Counted from the first letter of the stretch, positions 43,888 to 52,927 are shown. The stretch: DNA of 64,000 nt from Rhodobacteraceae bacterium HTCC2150 (GCA_000169395.1 AAXZ01000009.1:1-64000), one strand, 5' to 3'. Numbers and translations are program-made. The notes: generated by a model from the sequence alone, not told the origin.

Positions 43888-46548
43888 ATGGAACTCTTCT
43901 TTCTCGCACTGCTCGTCCTTATTATGGCTGGCGCACTTGGCTCTGGTTACCCAGTGGCTTTCGCATTACCTGGTTCTGCGATCATCACCATTGGGTTAGC
44001 AGCAGGTGCTGGCTATCTGTTTGACGGAAACACGGATGCCTATTTCCATTCAGGTGGCCCGCAACAATGGCTGTCAGCGGGGGTAACAAACCTTCGAGGG
44101 GTCTATTGGGAGGTTGAGCGGGATACGCTGATTGCGATCCCATTGTTCATTTTCATGGGCATCATGTTGCAGCGTTCAAAAATTGCCGAAGATCTGTTGG
44201 TGACAATGGCCCAATTATTTGGTCCAGTTCCCGGTGGATTAGGTATTTCCGTTGTTTTCGTGGGCGCACTTCTTGCAGCAACAACAGGCATCGTTGGGGC
44301 AACCGTTGTGGCCATGGGCCTGATTTCGCTGCCAGCAATGTTACGCAACAAATATTCACCTTCTTTGGCGACAGGCACAATTGCCGCGTCGGGTACATTG
44401 GGTCAGATTATTCCGCCATCGATCGTTTTGATTATTTTGGCGGATCAATTGGCCTCGGCCACTGACCAAGCATCCACAGCGCGCAAAGCCTTGCACAAAG
44501 AGGCAACAGGTGAACTATCTATGCCGTCAGCATTTGATGTGGCGTCAACATCGGCAGGTGAAATGTTCCTTGGGGCCTTTGTTCCAGGCATTCTGTTGGT
44601 TCTGCTGTATATGGCATACATTCTGATTTATGCGGTAATTAACCCCAAAGCGGCCCCTGCGGTGCAAAGCGATAGCAAGTTTAACCGCGCCTTTTGGGGA
44701 CAAGTCGCCCTTACGCTTGTCCCACCTTTGACGCTTATTTTCCTTGTTCTGGGTTCTATCATCACTGGTGTGGCTACTGTGAACCAAGCGGGTGCGATCG
44801 GTGCGGCAGGTGCGATGATCATGGCTGGTTACAGGCTGCATGAAAATGGCGGTAAGTTAACTTATGTTCCGGCCATCTTGGGTTTGATTGCGTTGGCAAT
44901 GCTGGCTTTCGTGCTGGATCGCTATGAGATGAACCTTAAGTCTATCGACACGGCCGAAGATTGGTTTGGTATCCAGCTTGGTTTGCTTGCCACACTTCTA
45001 TTGATCATATCCCTGGTCTGGAGCGGCGCCCGCGTTTTACGCATTGGGAACACCATGCATGGTGTTATGTTGGAAACGGCTAAAACCACCTCGCTGGTGT
45101 TCATCATCCTTTTGGGTGCCGCGATGCTAACAGCCGCCTTCCGTGCCTTTGGTGGCGAGGAACTGGTTCGTGATTTCCTAAATTCATTGCCGGGTGGTTT
45201 CTGGACGCAATTCATAATCGTTATGGCCGTTATTTTCATCCTTGGCTTCTTCTTGGACTTCATCGAGATCGCCGTGGTGGTTGTGCCAATTGTTGCGCCT
45301 ATTTTGCTGGCAGATCCCGGCGCGAATATTACCGCCGTTTGGTTAGGTGTAATGATCGGTCTGAATATTCAAACGTCATTCCTGACACCGCCGTTTGGAT
45401 TTGCGTTATTCTATCTGCGTGGCGTTGCACCCAAAGCCGTGAAAACCATCGCGATGTATAAGGGCGTCATTGCCTTTATTGGGTTGCAGTTGGCCGCCTT
45501 AACCATCGTTGGTCTTTATCCGCCACTGGTGAATTATTTGCCCAATCGTGTGTCGTTTTTGTCGGAAACGGCGCCCCCACCGCGCAATCCAAAATTACAA
45601 CATTGTATTGAGCAATATGTTAGTGATCAGGTTGCCCTTGATGGCAATCTATCAACGACCGTGGCAAATGCTTTGAATATGGACCTTACCGTATTGCCAA
45701 AAGATTTGGCCAAAGATCTGACAAAGGGATTTGAAAGTGGAGAAACTGCTTTGATCTCATTGCCGCGTATTTCGGAAACCGCAGCGGCCGTAAACGCCGC
45801 TGCGGATGACTATCGCCCACAACTTTCTTATGTACGTAGCATCGAAAAACAGGTGCGGGTGGTGCAGGCAGAAATCAAAGATTTGGATACGCGAATTGGT
45901 CGTTTACGTGACGAAAGTGAAAAAGCTGAACGCGATAGGTTGCAAGTGATCCGAGCTGGTTTTGCGGATGAAGTGGCGCATTTAGAAAAGGACGTTCCTG
46001 ATACTTGGGTATCCGTAAACGAAGAATTTGCCACAATGACCACAGCGGAACAAAAGGCCCGTACGACATATCGACGACATGCAGACAGCGCTTGGAGTGG
46101 CCCAAATGACTTGCTGGCAATCTTAGATGGCAACACTGAATTTGCCGCCCTTGAGCAACAGCTTCGCGATCTAAAATCCTTCATTGAAACAACACCAGAA
46201 GCTGACGCTCATGAGACGGTAAACCAATTGTCCAAAGCGTTTGGTAAGGTTGAAGGTGCTGGTGACGTAAAATCCGCGTTGTCCAAGGCGCGCCGCGCCC
46301 TGAAAGACAAAAGAAACCCTGACCGTGAAAAAGCATTGGTTCAATACGACAAGGCAGTTGCCGCATATGAAGAACAAGCCCAATGGCGCAGCGAAGCGGA
46401 TACTGTTTTACGACCAAAGCTTAATGCCTATCTTGAGGCCATTCGCCCAACTTTAGGCATTCGTTCGCAAGAACGCTTAAATCGTGAACAGGCGCTGTTT
46501 ATGGCTGGCTGTAATGCAAAACATCGGGATATTTCACTCAACTTTTAA
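43888..46548 (+). CDS. TRAP transporter large permease (DctM) with C-terminal coiled-coil extension
   Basis: An 886-residue protein. Residues 1 to about 550 form the DctM channel core, with GTLGQIIPPSIVLIILADQL and the TPPFGFALFYLRGVAP segment. From about 551 it continues as a soluble, charged, mostly helical domain of some 335 residues with coiled-coil stretches (VVQAEIKDLDTRIGRLRDES, ALEQQLRDLKSFIE). Standard DctM proteins end near residue 430 and have no such domain. The reading frame is intact throughout. The extension would lie on one face of the membrane and could regulate or tether the transporter. Confidence 0.9.
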   Translation: MELFFLALLVLIMAGALGSGYPVAFALPGSAIITIGLAAGAGYLFDGNTDAYFHSGGPQQWLSAGVTNLRGVYWEVERDTLIAIPLFIFMGIMLQRSKIAEDLLVTMAQLFGPVPGGLGISVVFVGALLAATTGIVGATVVAMGLISLPAMLRNKYSPSLATGTIAASGTLGQIIPPSIVLIILADQLASATDQASTARKALHKEATGELSMPSAFDVASTSAGEMFLGAFVPGILLVLLYMAYILIYAVINPKAAPAVQSDSKFNRAFWGQVALTLVPPLTLIFLVLGSIITGVATVNQAGAIGAAGAMIMAGYRLHENGGKLTYVPAILGLIALAMLAFVLDRYEMNLKSIDTAEDWFGIQLGLLATLLLIISLVWSGARVLRIGNTMHGVMLETAKTTSLVFIILLGAAMLTAAFRAFGGEELVRDFLNSLPGGFWTQFIIVMAVIFILGFFLDFIEIAVVVVPIVAPILLADPGANITAVWLGVMIGLNIQTSFLTPPFGFALFYLRGVAPKAVKTIAMYKGVIAFIGLQLAALTIVGLYPPLVNYLPNRVSFLSETAPPPRNPKLQHCIEQYVSDQVALDGNLSTTVANALNMDLTVLPKDLAKDLTKGFESGETALISLPRISETAAAVNAAADDYRPQLSYVRSIEKQVRVVQAEIKDLDTRIGRLRDESEKAERDRLQVIRAGFADEVAHLEKDVPDTWVSVNEEFATMTTAEQKARTTYRRHADSAWSGPNDLLAILDGNTEFAALEQQLRDLKSFIETTPEADAHETVNQLSKAFGKVEGAGDVKSALSKARRALKDKRNPDREKALVQYDKAVAAYEEQAQWRSEADTVLRPKLNAYLEAIRPTLGIRSQERLNREQALFMAGCNAKHRDISLNF

Positions 46549-46629
46549 GGCAAAGTTGAACTTATTGCAGGGTTGGTGAAACAAGCCATTGCACCAGTAG
46601 CATTTGAAACGGGCGTATTGTGGACCTGT

Positions 46630-46720
46630 CACCGGACACAACCGGATGTATCAAAATGGAAAATATTCTGAATACGTCGACCACTTGGTCAGAATTCACA
46701 ATAAATTTCAATAAAGGGAT
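46630..46720 (+). repeat. 91-bp repeat, copy 2 (gene fragment after dctM)
   Basis: Degenerate second copy of 40491-40581. It keeps an open frame on the same strand, SPDTTGCIKMENILN to FNKGIEI, but with no start codon context and a stop soon after at about 46760. It lies 82 bp after dctM and looks like a broken paralogue of the AT-rich hypothetical gene. Confidence 0.8.
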
Positions 46721-46825
46721 CGAAATCAAACCCCCGGCGCGCTTAGCGCGGGAAGAATAACTTTTGTTTAAACATGCCACAATGCGCGCTGCTACCCAAG
46801 AAAATCGCTTTCAACACCCCAAGGG

Positions 46826-47320
46826 TTAGTGACTGTGCGGTTCTTCATCCAACGAGCCGTGAATAGCGAATTGATCCAACCCAGCGGCCCGAGGTTCGAT
46901 AGTGCGAAAGCTTTCCTTAACACCTGAATCCGTCAATTCGCGTGCAACGGTCACCAATGTGTTGGCATCATGTTCGTCGCAAAGCTCGGCCATATGCTGA
47001 AGCTCGTCCAGCGCAACTTGTGACGCCGCTTCAATTGATGGAGCGCCGTACATTTGGACAAAATGTTGTGCCAAGTTTTTGACAAGCGCATCCAATTCAA
47101 AAGGCTCGATTTGCGTGACTGCAACAAAGGTGACGCGCCCGAATGTTTCGCCGCCAAGCCATCCGTTTGAAAACGCCTGACGTGCTTTGCCCGTCAAATC
47201 ACCTTCGGTCCAGTTTGAGAATTCAAAACCACCTGACAGGCACCATTCGCCGGTGCGCGCTGGCGAGTGAAAAACGTTCATGTCACTTTCATCAAAGTGG
47301 ATTGCGCGTGCTAATTTCAT
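46826..47320 (-). CDS. DUF6505 family protein
   Basis: A 164-residue soluble protein beginning MKLARAIHFDESDMNVFHSP, with GEWCLSGGFEFSNW. It fits DUF6505, proteins of unknown function that I associate with alphaproteobacterial formate dehydrogenase loci. A His-rich tail (EEPHSH) is notable. It lies four bases after the lipoate-ligase-like gene on the same strand and is the last gene of a four-gene operon with Mrp and DUF6494. Confidence 0.7.
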   Translation of the reverse strand: MKLARAIHFDESDMNVFHSPARTGEWCLSGGFEFSNWTEGDLTGKARQAFSNGWLGGETFGRVTFVAVTQIEPFELDALVKNLAQHFVQMYGAPSIEAASQVALDELQHMAELCDEHDANTLVTVARELTDSGVKESFRTIEPRAAGLDQFAIHGSLDEEPHSH

Positions 47321-47324
47321 GAGT

Positions 47325-48026
47325 TTACTCTTCCAGCAAATGTGTAAGCGGGATTAAATGTGTATCAGTTTCATCGCGAAGCAACATGCCGAAACGTTCG
47401 TCGATCCCAAGGAACGTACCCTTAAGGCCCTTCATCGCGACGTTTTCGCCGACACCATGCGCCAGCCCGCGCCAGTCACGGTGTAACGAGGTTACGCCAC
47501 CATCCGTCCACGTGTTTATGCCGACCAAGGAATGCTTGATCCATGATTCAAGTAAATCAACCGCGTTAACATCCGCACATCCTTCGGCATAAAGTGCCGT
47601 TTGATCGGGTTGATCGCCGGTATCGTCGCTGTCGGGCCAAAGGGGTAATTCTAGGCCTATGACGATCCAATCCGGTTCAACCAATGGATCGTTTCCCGAA
47701 GCCGCAGCACGAAGCTTGCCGCAATTTGCGCCATTAATCATCAAAGCACCGTTCCAATTAAGATGAACAGCCACCTCGGGAGGGGCTAATGCACCTAAAG
47801 CATTTTGAAAGCCAACCCCACACAAAGGAAGCATCGCCATGGCGTCTTGTAGCGAAACATCAGGCGCAAAAACGACTGAGGCCCGTAAGGTGTGTGCGCC
47901 CAAATTATAGACAACCAATCCAGCGTCACAGCCGCGCAACGCCTCGGCACAGGCTTTGTCAAAGGGGTCAATCGTGCCTTCGACGGCTAATCCGCTAAAA
48001 AGGGGGGGAAAGCTGGGTGTTGTCAT
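47325..48026 (-). CDS. Biotin/lipoate protein ligase-like protein
   Basis: A 233-residue protein of the biotin/lipoate A/B ligase family with a C-terminal DUF4444-like tail (about residues 185-233). AVHLNWNGALMINGANCGKL parallels the catalytic loop of BirA-like ligases, with Gly and Lys kept (ANCGKLR). A classic biotin ligase has a GRGRxG loop, which is not obvious here, so the acyl or cofactor it handles is uncertain. Its start overlaps the Mrp stop, giving translational coupling; the setting suggests a role in formate dehydrogenase maturation (inference). Confidence 0.7.
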   Translation of the reverse strand: MTTPSFPPLFSGLAVEGTIDPFDKACAEALRGCDAGLVVYNLGAHTLRASVVFAPDVSLQDAMAMLPLCGVGFQNALGALAPPEVAVHLNWNGALMINGANCGKLRAAASGNDPLVEPDWIVIGLELPLWPDSDDTGDQPDQTALYAEGCADVNAVDLLESWIKHSLVGINTWTDGGVTSLHRDWRGLAHGVGENVAMKGLKGTFLGIDERFGMLLRDETDTHLIPLTHLLEE

Positions 48027-49078
48027 GCTTTTCCTGCATCAATAAGGGCCTTGGCAACCGTGCGGAATGCCTGTGCCTGAGCGGATTCAGGTTTGGAAAC
48101 TACAATTGGTGCGCCGCCATCCGCCGCGAGACGAATATCAAGATGCAACGGAATTTCGGCCAAAAGTGGTACGCCAAGTTTTTCAGCCTCTGAAACGACG
48201 CCGCCGTGGCCAAAGACATGTTCTTCGTGCCCACATTGCGAACAAATATGCGTGCTCATGTTTTCGATCATGCCAATAATGGGCGTGCCCAATTGGTTAA
48301 ACATATCAATGCCTTTGCGTGCATCCAAAAGCGCTACGTCTTGGGGCGTGGACACAATCACAGCACCATCCAAGTGCGCCTTTTGAGCCAATGTCATTTG
48401 AACGTCACCAGTGCCCGGTGGCAGATCAACAATCAATACATCCAAAGCACCCCATTGAACCTGCGTCAGCATTTGCTGCAAGGCACCCATCAGCATAGGG
48501 CCACGCCAAACAACCGCTTGGTCATCGTTGGTCATAAGACCGATAGACATCATCGTCACGCCAAAGTTTCGCAAGGGTAAGATAAGTTTGCCGTCAGGGC
48601 TTTGGGGTCGTCCTGAAACACCCAACATGCGGGGTTGGGATGGGCCATAAACATCAGCATCCAAGATGCCAACGCGACGACCTTCTGCCGCCAATGCACA
48701 GGCCAGATTTGAGGCGACTGTGGATTTGCCAACACCGCCTTTGCCCGATGCTACGGCAATAATGCGATCAATGCCGGGAATTTTTTCTGGCCCAGAGGGT
48801 GCGGCTTTTTTAGCAAGGCCAAGGTCAGGCGGTGGGGCTTGAGTTGAATGCGCGGTCATCACAATGGAAACGGATGTGGCACCAAGTTCTGACAGCGCCG
48901 CTTCGGCCTCGGCTTTGGCTGGCTCAAACGGGGCAGGGGCGTCAACTTCCATAACGAACCGCACAGCACCATCCTCGACGTTCAATGCGCGGACCAGTCC
49001 GGCTTCGACCATATCAACACCAGAGGGTGCTTTGATTTTCTTAAGGCACGTCAGCACACTTTCTCGTGTTAGGCTCAT
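48023..49078 (-). CDS. apbC: Mrp/ApbC iron-sulfur cluster carrier ATPase
   Basis: A 351-residue P-loop protein. Residues 1-90 form an MIP18-like (DUF59) domain, the deviant Walker A GKGGVGKST is at about 112-120, and HICSQCGHEEHVFG carries the C-x-x-C that binds a bridging 4Fe-4S cluster between two subunits. Mrp/ApbC proteins deliver Fe-S clusters to target enzymes, here most likely the cluster-rich formate dehydrogenase and polyferredoxin. The ATG at 49078 follows the DUF6494 stop by one base. Confidence 0.9.
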   Translation of the reverse strand: MSLTRESVLTCLKKIKAPSGVDMVEAGLVRALNVEDGAVRFVMEVDAPAPFEPAKAEAEAALSELGATSVSIVMTAHSTQAPPPDLGLAKKAAPSGPEKIPGIDRIIAVASGKGGVGKSTVASNLACALAAEGRRVGILDADVYGPSQPRMLGVSGRPQSPDGKLILPLRNFGVTMMSIGLMTNDDQAVVWRGPMLMGALQQMLTQVQWGALDVLIVDLPPGTGDVQMTLAQKAHLDGAVIVSTPQDVALLDARKGIDMFNQLGTPIIGMIENMSTHICSQCGHEEHVFGHGGVVSEAEKLGVPLLAEIPLHLDIRLAADGGAPIVVSKPESAQAQAFRTVAKALIDAGKA

Positions 49079-49079
49079 T

Positions 49080-49271
49080 TTAGGAACCTTCAATCGTGCC
49101 AGTGACGACATGTTCAAGTTCAATGCCGTCGATTGTCAAAACCATTTTGGCCTCAAAGCTTTTGCCCGCGGTATCGCCCGCGTTGCGCATCGCCTCTTCA
49201 ATCGCTTGTTGGGATGTAACCCCGACTTGCTTTAGAAATTTACGCATCGACATGTTTTGATCATCGCTCAT
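49080..49271 (-). CDS. DUF6494 family small protein
   Basis: A 63-residue protein: an N-terminal helix with NMSMRKFLKQVGVTSQQAIE, then a two-strand segment (KMVLTIDGIELEHVV). This is the size and pattern of DUF6494, whose function is unknown. It is the first gene of the minus-strand operon with Mrp, the ligase-like protein and DUF6505, and starts about 95 bp from the divergent cytochrome gene. Confidence 0.7.
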   Translation of the reverse strand: MSDDQNMSMRKFLKQVGVTSQQAIEEAMRNAGDTAGKSFEAKMVLTIDGIELEHVVTGTIEGS

Positions 49272-49366
49272 GATTGAAACCCTTGGTTATTTGAAATTGT
49301 TGACGTTTTCATCCTAGCGGCTGTAAGTTGATATGCAACTGGATGAGTTGGGGTGAGGTGTTTTAG

Positions 49367-50101
49367 ATGTTCAAAAAACTGACGCTGGCTTGCTTTTCGG
49401 TTGCCGTTTTCTCTTGGCCGGTTTTGGCACAGGATAAGACTTTCAGCCTTCAAACACCCGATGTATTGACTGACAGCGGCTTTATTAAGCATCTGTTGCC
49501 AAGGTTTTCCTTGAAGACAGGCATTCGGATTAAACCGATTACTGGGGCTGGCGACGCGGCGTTTGGTGATAAAGGTGTGCCGGTTTTTACGCAGGGCGAT
49601 ACGGTCTGGCATTTTGATGCAAACAAAGGCCCAATGACTGATGTTTTTGAGGCATGGCTTTTGTCTGACATTGGCAAACGCACTATTGAGGCATTTAAGC
49701 CTGACGGAACGCCAATGTTCAGTGCTGATGTAAGCATTCAAGAAACCACCGAAGTTGCCGCGATTACTGGTGATGCCGTAATGGGCGAGGCCGTCGGTTT
49801 GAAAAAATGTGGGCGTTGCCATGTGGTTAACGACACCAATCGAATGAAGGCAATTGGGTCGACGCCGTCTTTCGCATTGTTGCGCGGATTTGACGATTGG
49901 CAAAATCGATTTGAGGCATTTTATGTGTTGAAGCCGCATCCAGCCTTTACACAAGTTAAAGACGTCACTGATCCTTTTGCCAGCCATCTGCCCTCGCCAA
50001 TTGCGCCGATCGAGGTGACGCTTGAAGAGATTGAAGCGATCACAGCCTATGTCGCGACAATCGCGCCAGCCGACCTTGGGGCGCCTATTCAAAGTCAGTG
50101 A
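49367..50101 (+). CDS. c-type cytochrome with a TupA-like mini-domain
   Basis: A 244-residue exported haem protein. Residues 1-21 are a signal peptide ending PVLA. CGRCH at 148-152 is the single haem-binding site, in a cytochrome c domain spanning about 130-240. Residues 24-122 are unusual: LTDSGFIKHLLPRFSLKTGI resembles the first strand-helix of TupA tungstate-binding proteins, and VFEAWLLSDIGKRTIEAF followed by PMFSADV resembles the TupA C-terminus, with the ~150-residue core absent. TupA itself is encoded at 60889. It overlaps the converging polyferredoxin gene by seven bases. It probably carries electrons in the periplasm near the formate dehydrogenase (inference). Confidence 0.75.
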   Translation: MFKKLTLACFSVAVFSWPVLAQDKTFSLQTPDVLTDSGFIKHLLPRFSLKTGIRIKPITGAGDAAFGDKGVPVFTQGDTVWHFDANKGPMTDVFEAWLLSDIGKRTIEAFKPDGTPMFSADVSIQETTEVAAITGDAVMGEAVGLKKCGRCHVVNDTNRMKAIGSTPSFALLRGFDDWQNRFEAFYVLKPHPAFTQVKDVTDPFASHLPSPIAPIEVTLEEIEAITAYVATIAPADLGAPIQSQ

Positions 50102-52041
50102 TCCTTGCGTTTTGAAAAGTAATCTTCTGACGTGCGCACGCGGGGTCTTTCGCCACTTTGGAAGGGATTATCATCGGAATGATATTGCGCCTGAATTCGG
50201 CAATTGTCACACATCTGGATCATTCTTGCGGCATCTGACGTGGCAAACATTGAATGCGTTCCAGCCAGCTTTTCCGTGATTTTTTCCACCGTTGATTTGA
50301 CGCCAAATAAGGCCCCACATTCGACGCATGGAAACGGCTCTTCTTCATGGACAACACGTTGAGAAAGAACAGTGTCCGTCAAGTCCATCTGTGGTGCCAA
50401 TGTGATGGCATTTTCAGGGCAGATATTGCTGCATAAACCGCATTGTAAACAGGCGTCTTCTTGGAACCTTAGCTGGGGCATGTCTGGGTTATCCGCCAAT
50501 GCACCTGAGGGGCAAAGCGACACGCACGATAGACACAACGTGCAAGATTCCTTATCGACTACGACCGCACCATAAGGGGCGCCTTCGGGCAATGAGATGA
50601 TCGTTTCATCGGGGTTAAGTGTTTTGGCGGCAAGGCGTGTAACCTGTCTGCGGCTGCCAAGTGGTAAGATCGGATCACACGAAATCGGGTGGGAAAGTTC
50701 CTCACTTAACAATTCACATAAGGCATCCGGATCGGCAGGTTGTAACAATGAAACGCTGTTATTTCCTGCAAGGGCAACGGCAATTTCTGTTTGATTTTCA
50801 ACAACATCAAGATCGGTTTTCGGAGAAATCAGAATGTCGACATGACTGAAGCCACAGGCCAGCGCGGCCAATGCTTCGGCATGACCAAAGCCAGAAAGGG
50901 CGTCCACCTCAAGCGGGATCACATTCGCAGGCAATCCGCACCCGAAACGTGCCGCAAGTGAAATCATTTCCATGCCATGATCGGCGTCATGTACCAGCAA
51001 TCGCGCGTCTTGGCCGCCTGCTTTGCGGTACGTTGAGGCAAGCAATGAAAGCCTTTGAAATACGGTTTCCACGGGCGGCGCATCATAGCTGATTGCACCC
51101 GATGGGCATACAGCAGAACAGGCGCCACAGCCTGCACAAATCATGGGATCAATTGCTACGTGTTCGCCCGCTGAAACAATGGCACCTGTTGGGCATACAT
51201 TAAGGCAGTTTGAACAGGCCGGTTGCTCGGCTCGGCTGTGGGCGCACATGCTTTCCTCAAGCCGAACATATAGGGGTTTTTCGAACGTACCGATCATTTG
51301 GGACGCTTCTAAAACGGCCTTGTCGACCGAAGGTTGATGCTTGGGATCTGCGCGCAAATAACCTTCGCGTTTTTCGGGGGCAGGGAACAAGGCGGCTCCA
51401 CCTGTCAGGTCCAAGATAATATCGCAATCCGACAACGCGTTTTCTTGCATTTCACCCAATTGAAAGGAACCGCGCCCGCCAGTAAGAGGTTGCTGTAATC
51501 TTGAGAATTTTACCGAAAAACCGCCAAGTGCGCCGGTTGCGCTGTGGATGGTGCCAACAGCACAATCAAAACGGCGATCAAGTGAGATTTCCTCGGCATC
51601 GGCAAGTACAACCGTTACAGCCAAGGTTTCGCATAATTGACCCGCGGCTTCTATTGCTGTTGCGTTGCCCAAAATTAGGCATGTTCCTTCTGAAATTACA
51701 TCGACAGACCTGCCCATGGCCAACGGCATCACGGCCTCGGCGGCCAAAGCGGCCATTTTTGGGGCCGTGTTCCCGTCACCCCAGCCTGCACGATCACGAA
51801 GGTCGACAAAACCGGGCGTATCCGCGCCTATTTCCTCGGCAAGATCAGTAAAACATTGGCGCTCTTGTTGGCAGGCAATAATCGCGTTGCCCTCGGCAAT
51901 TTCTTTCGCGGCATCGTTCAGTTGATCCTGACAAAGGCTGGTGAAAACTTTGGAACAAGCAAGTCCGGATCCGTTTGAAATGGCGTCAGCATCTAATGTT
52001 TGACTGCCCAAGCAATCACATAAAATTAGCTTTTTCGCCAT
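50095..52041 (-). CDS. Polyferredoxin-like 4Fe-4S protein
   Basis: A 648-residue cytoplasmic iron-sulfur protein. Four ferredoxin-type cysteine clusters are visible: CSNCLNVCP and CAGCGACSAVCP near residue 290, and CTLCLSCVSLCP and CLQCGLCSNICP near residue 530. There are also Cys pairs at the N-terminus (CDCLG) and at the C-terminus (CVECGALFG, CDNCRI). The middle part lacks an obvious flavin motif. Related proteins occur beside alphaproteobacterial formate dehydrogenases and may pass electrons or assist cluster assembly. I start at the ATG at 52041; an ATG six bases earlier sits nearer the AAGGG site and is equally possible. Confidence 0.8.
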   Translation of the reverse strand: MAKKLILCDCLGSQTLDADAISNGSGLACSKVFTSLCQDQLNDAAKEIAEGNAIIACQQERQCFTDLAEEIGADTPGFVDLRDRAGWGDGNTAPKMAALAAEAVMPLAMGRSVDVISEGTCLILGNATAIEAAGQLCETLAVTVVLADAEEISLDRRFDCAVGTIHSATGALGGFSVKFSRLQQPLTGGRGSFQLGEMQENALSDCDIILDLTGGAALFPAPEKREGYLRADPKHQPSVDKAVLEASQMIGTFEKPLYVRLEESMCAHSRAEQPACSNCLNVCPTGAIVSAGEHVAIDPMICAGCGACSAVCPSGAISYDAPPVETVFQRLSLLASTYRKAGGQDARLLVHDADHGMEMISLAARFGCGLPANVIPLEVDALSGFGHAEALAALACGFSHVDILISPKTDLDVVENQTEIAVALAGNNSVSLLQPADPDALCELLSEELSHPISCDPILPLGSRRQVTRLAAKTLNPDETIISLPEGAPYGAVVVDKESCTLCLSCVSLCPSGALADNPDMPQLRFQEDACLQCGLCSNICPENAITLAPQMDLTDTVLSQRVVHEEEPFPCVECGALFGVKSTVEKITEKLAGTHSMFATSDAARMIQMCDNCRIQAQYHSDDNPFQSGERPRVRTSEDYFSKRKDH

Positions 52042-52360
52042 TTGCATTTTCCCTTGCAGTTGCCTGTTTGTTGCCTGATCGCACCTTGCGCAGAGCAACT
52101 TGAATTGTTTTTTCCCGCACGTAAACCGAAATTAAATTTATTCTGAGTCGAATCCTGATTGTTGTGGATCATTTTCCATAAGCATTCAAATAATCCAATT
52201 TTTGATTATTGTTGTAATCTCTTTTTTTTATTGACGCTATTGCGCTTGGACGTTGCGTTGTTGGACAATTTTGGTAATGCGACTAAGGTCTTAATTTATA
52301 AAGCTTTGAGAATGGGCATTTTTCGCCTAAACTTACTCCACGTCATTAAAGAATCTGGGA

Positions 52361-52927
52361 GTGTCAATAATTCTGCCTTGTTCGAAATCCATTTCGATGC
52401 CTTTGGGGATAGTGATCCGAAGAGAGCCCGGTGTTACGCGGTGGGCCAAGTATGTTTGGAAGGCGACTGACGTTTTACCTGGGGCAAATGACGCTGAATG
52501 GAAAGAGTTGCGCCGTGATGGCGAAACCGTTGAATTTCACGCTACAACTTTAACGCTAGAACTATTTCGTACCGATACCGAGGCATATTTGCATGGCCTG
52601 TCAGCACAGGTGCCTGCGATTTATGTTGTGATGCGCGCAAGTGAGGATGAAAATCCTTTGCAAGTGCTTTTGGCCACGGCATCCCCTTATGAGGCGCAAG
52701 ACTATGCCGATACGGGTGAGGAGCTGGTTGAAAAGGTTCCGATGCCAGCAGGGCTGGTTGCTTGGATTCGTGATTTTGTCGAATTGCACCATGAGGACGA
52801 AGTTTTCATTAAGCGGCGGCGCAATAAGGCACGGATTGATCTTAAAGAAGACGGAATTGGCGACGCACGAATTCGCCAAGCTTCTGATGTATATCGCGCC
52901 CCTTCTCGTAAGGAGACGGTTCATTGA
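52361..52927 (+). CDS. DUF3305 domain protein
   Basis: A 188-residue soluble protein with the DUF3305 core PLGIVIRREPGVTRWAKYVW followed by acidic and Tyr/Val-rich segments. DUF3305 is found almost only beside DUF3306 and formate dehydrogenase genes, and is thought to take part in enzyme maturation. The start is uncertain: GTG at 52361 is the longest option with weak ribosome-site support, and an ATG at 52397 begins right at the conserved core. It overlaps DUF3306 (TTGA). Confidence 0.8.
   Translation: MSIILPCSKSISMPLGIVIRREPGVTRWAKYVWKATDVLPGANDAEWKELRRDGETVEFHATTLTLELFRTDTEAYLHGLSAQVPAIYVVMRASEDENPLQVLLATASPYEAQDYADTGEELVEKVPMPAGLVAWIRDFVELHHEDEVFIKRRRNKARIDLKEDGIGDARIRQASDVYRAPSRKETVH

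Noticed and set aside
49268-50092. 274-codon open frame on the minus strand
   Set aside because: It lies opposite the cytochrome gene, whose signal peptide and CGRCH motif are clear; the antisense product is rich in Arg, Cys and His with no domain.
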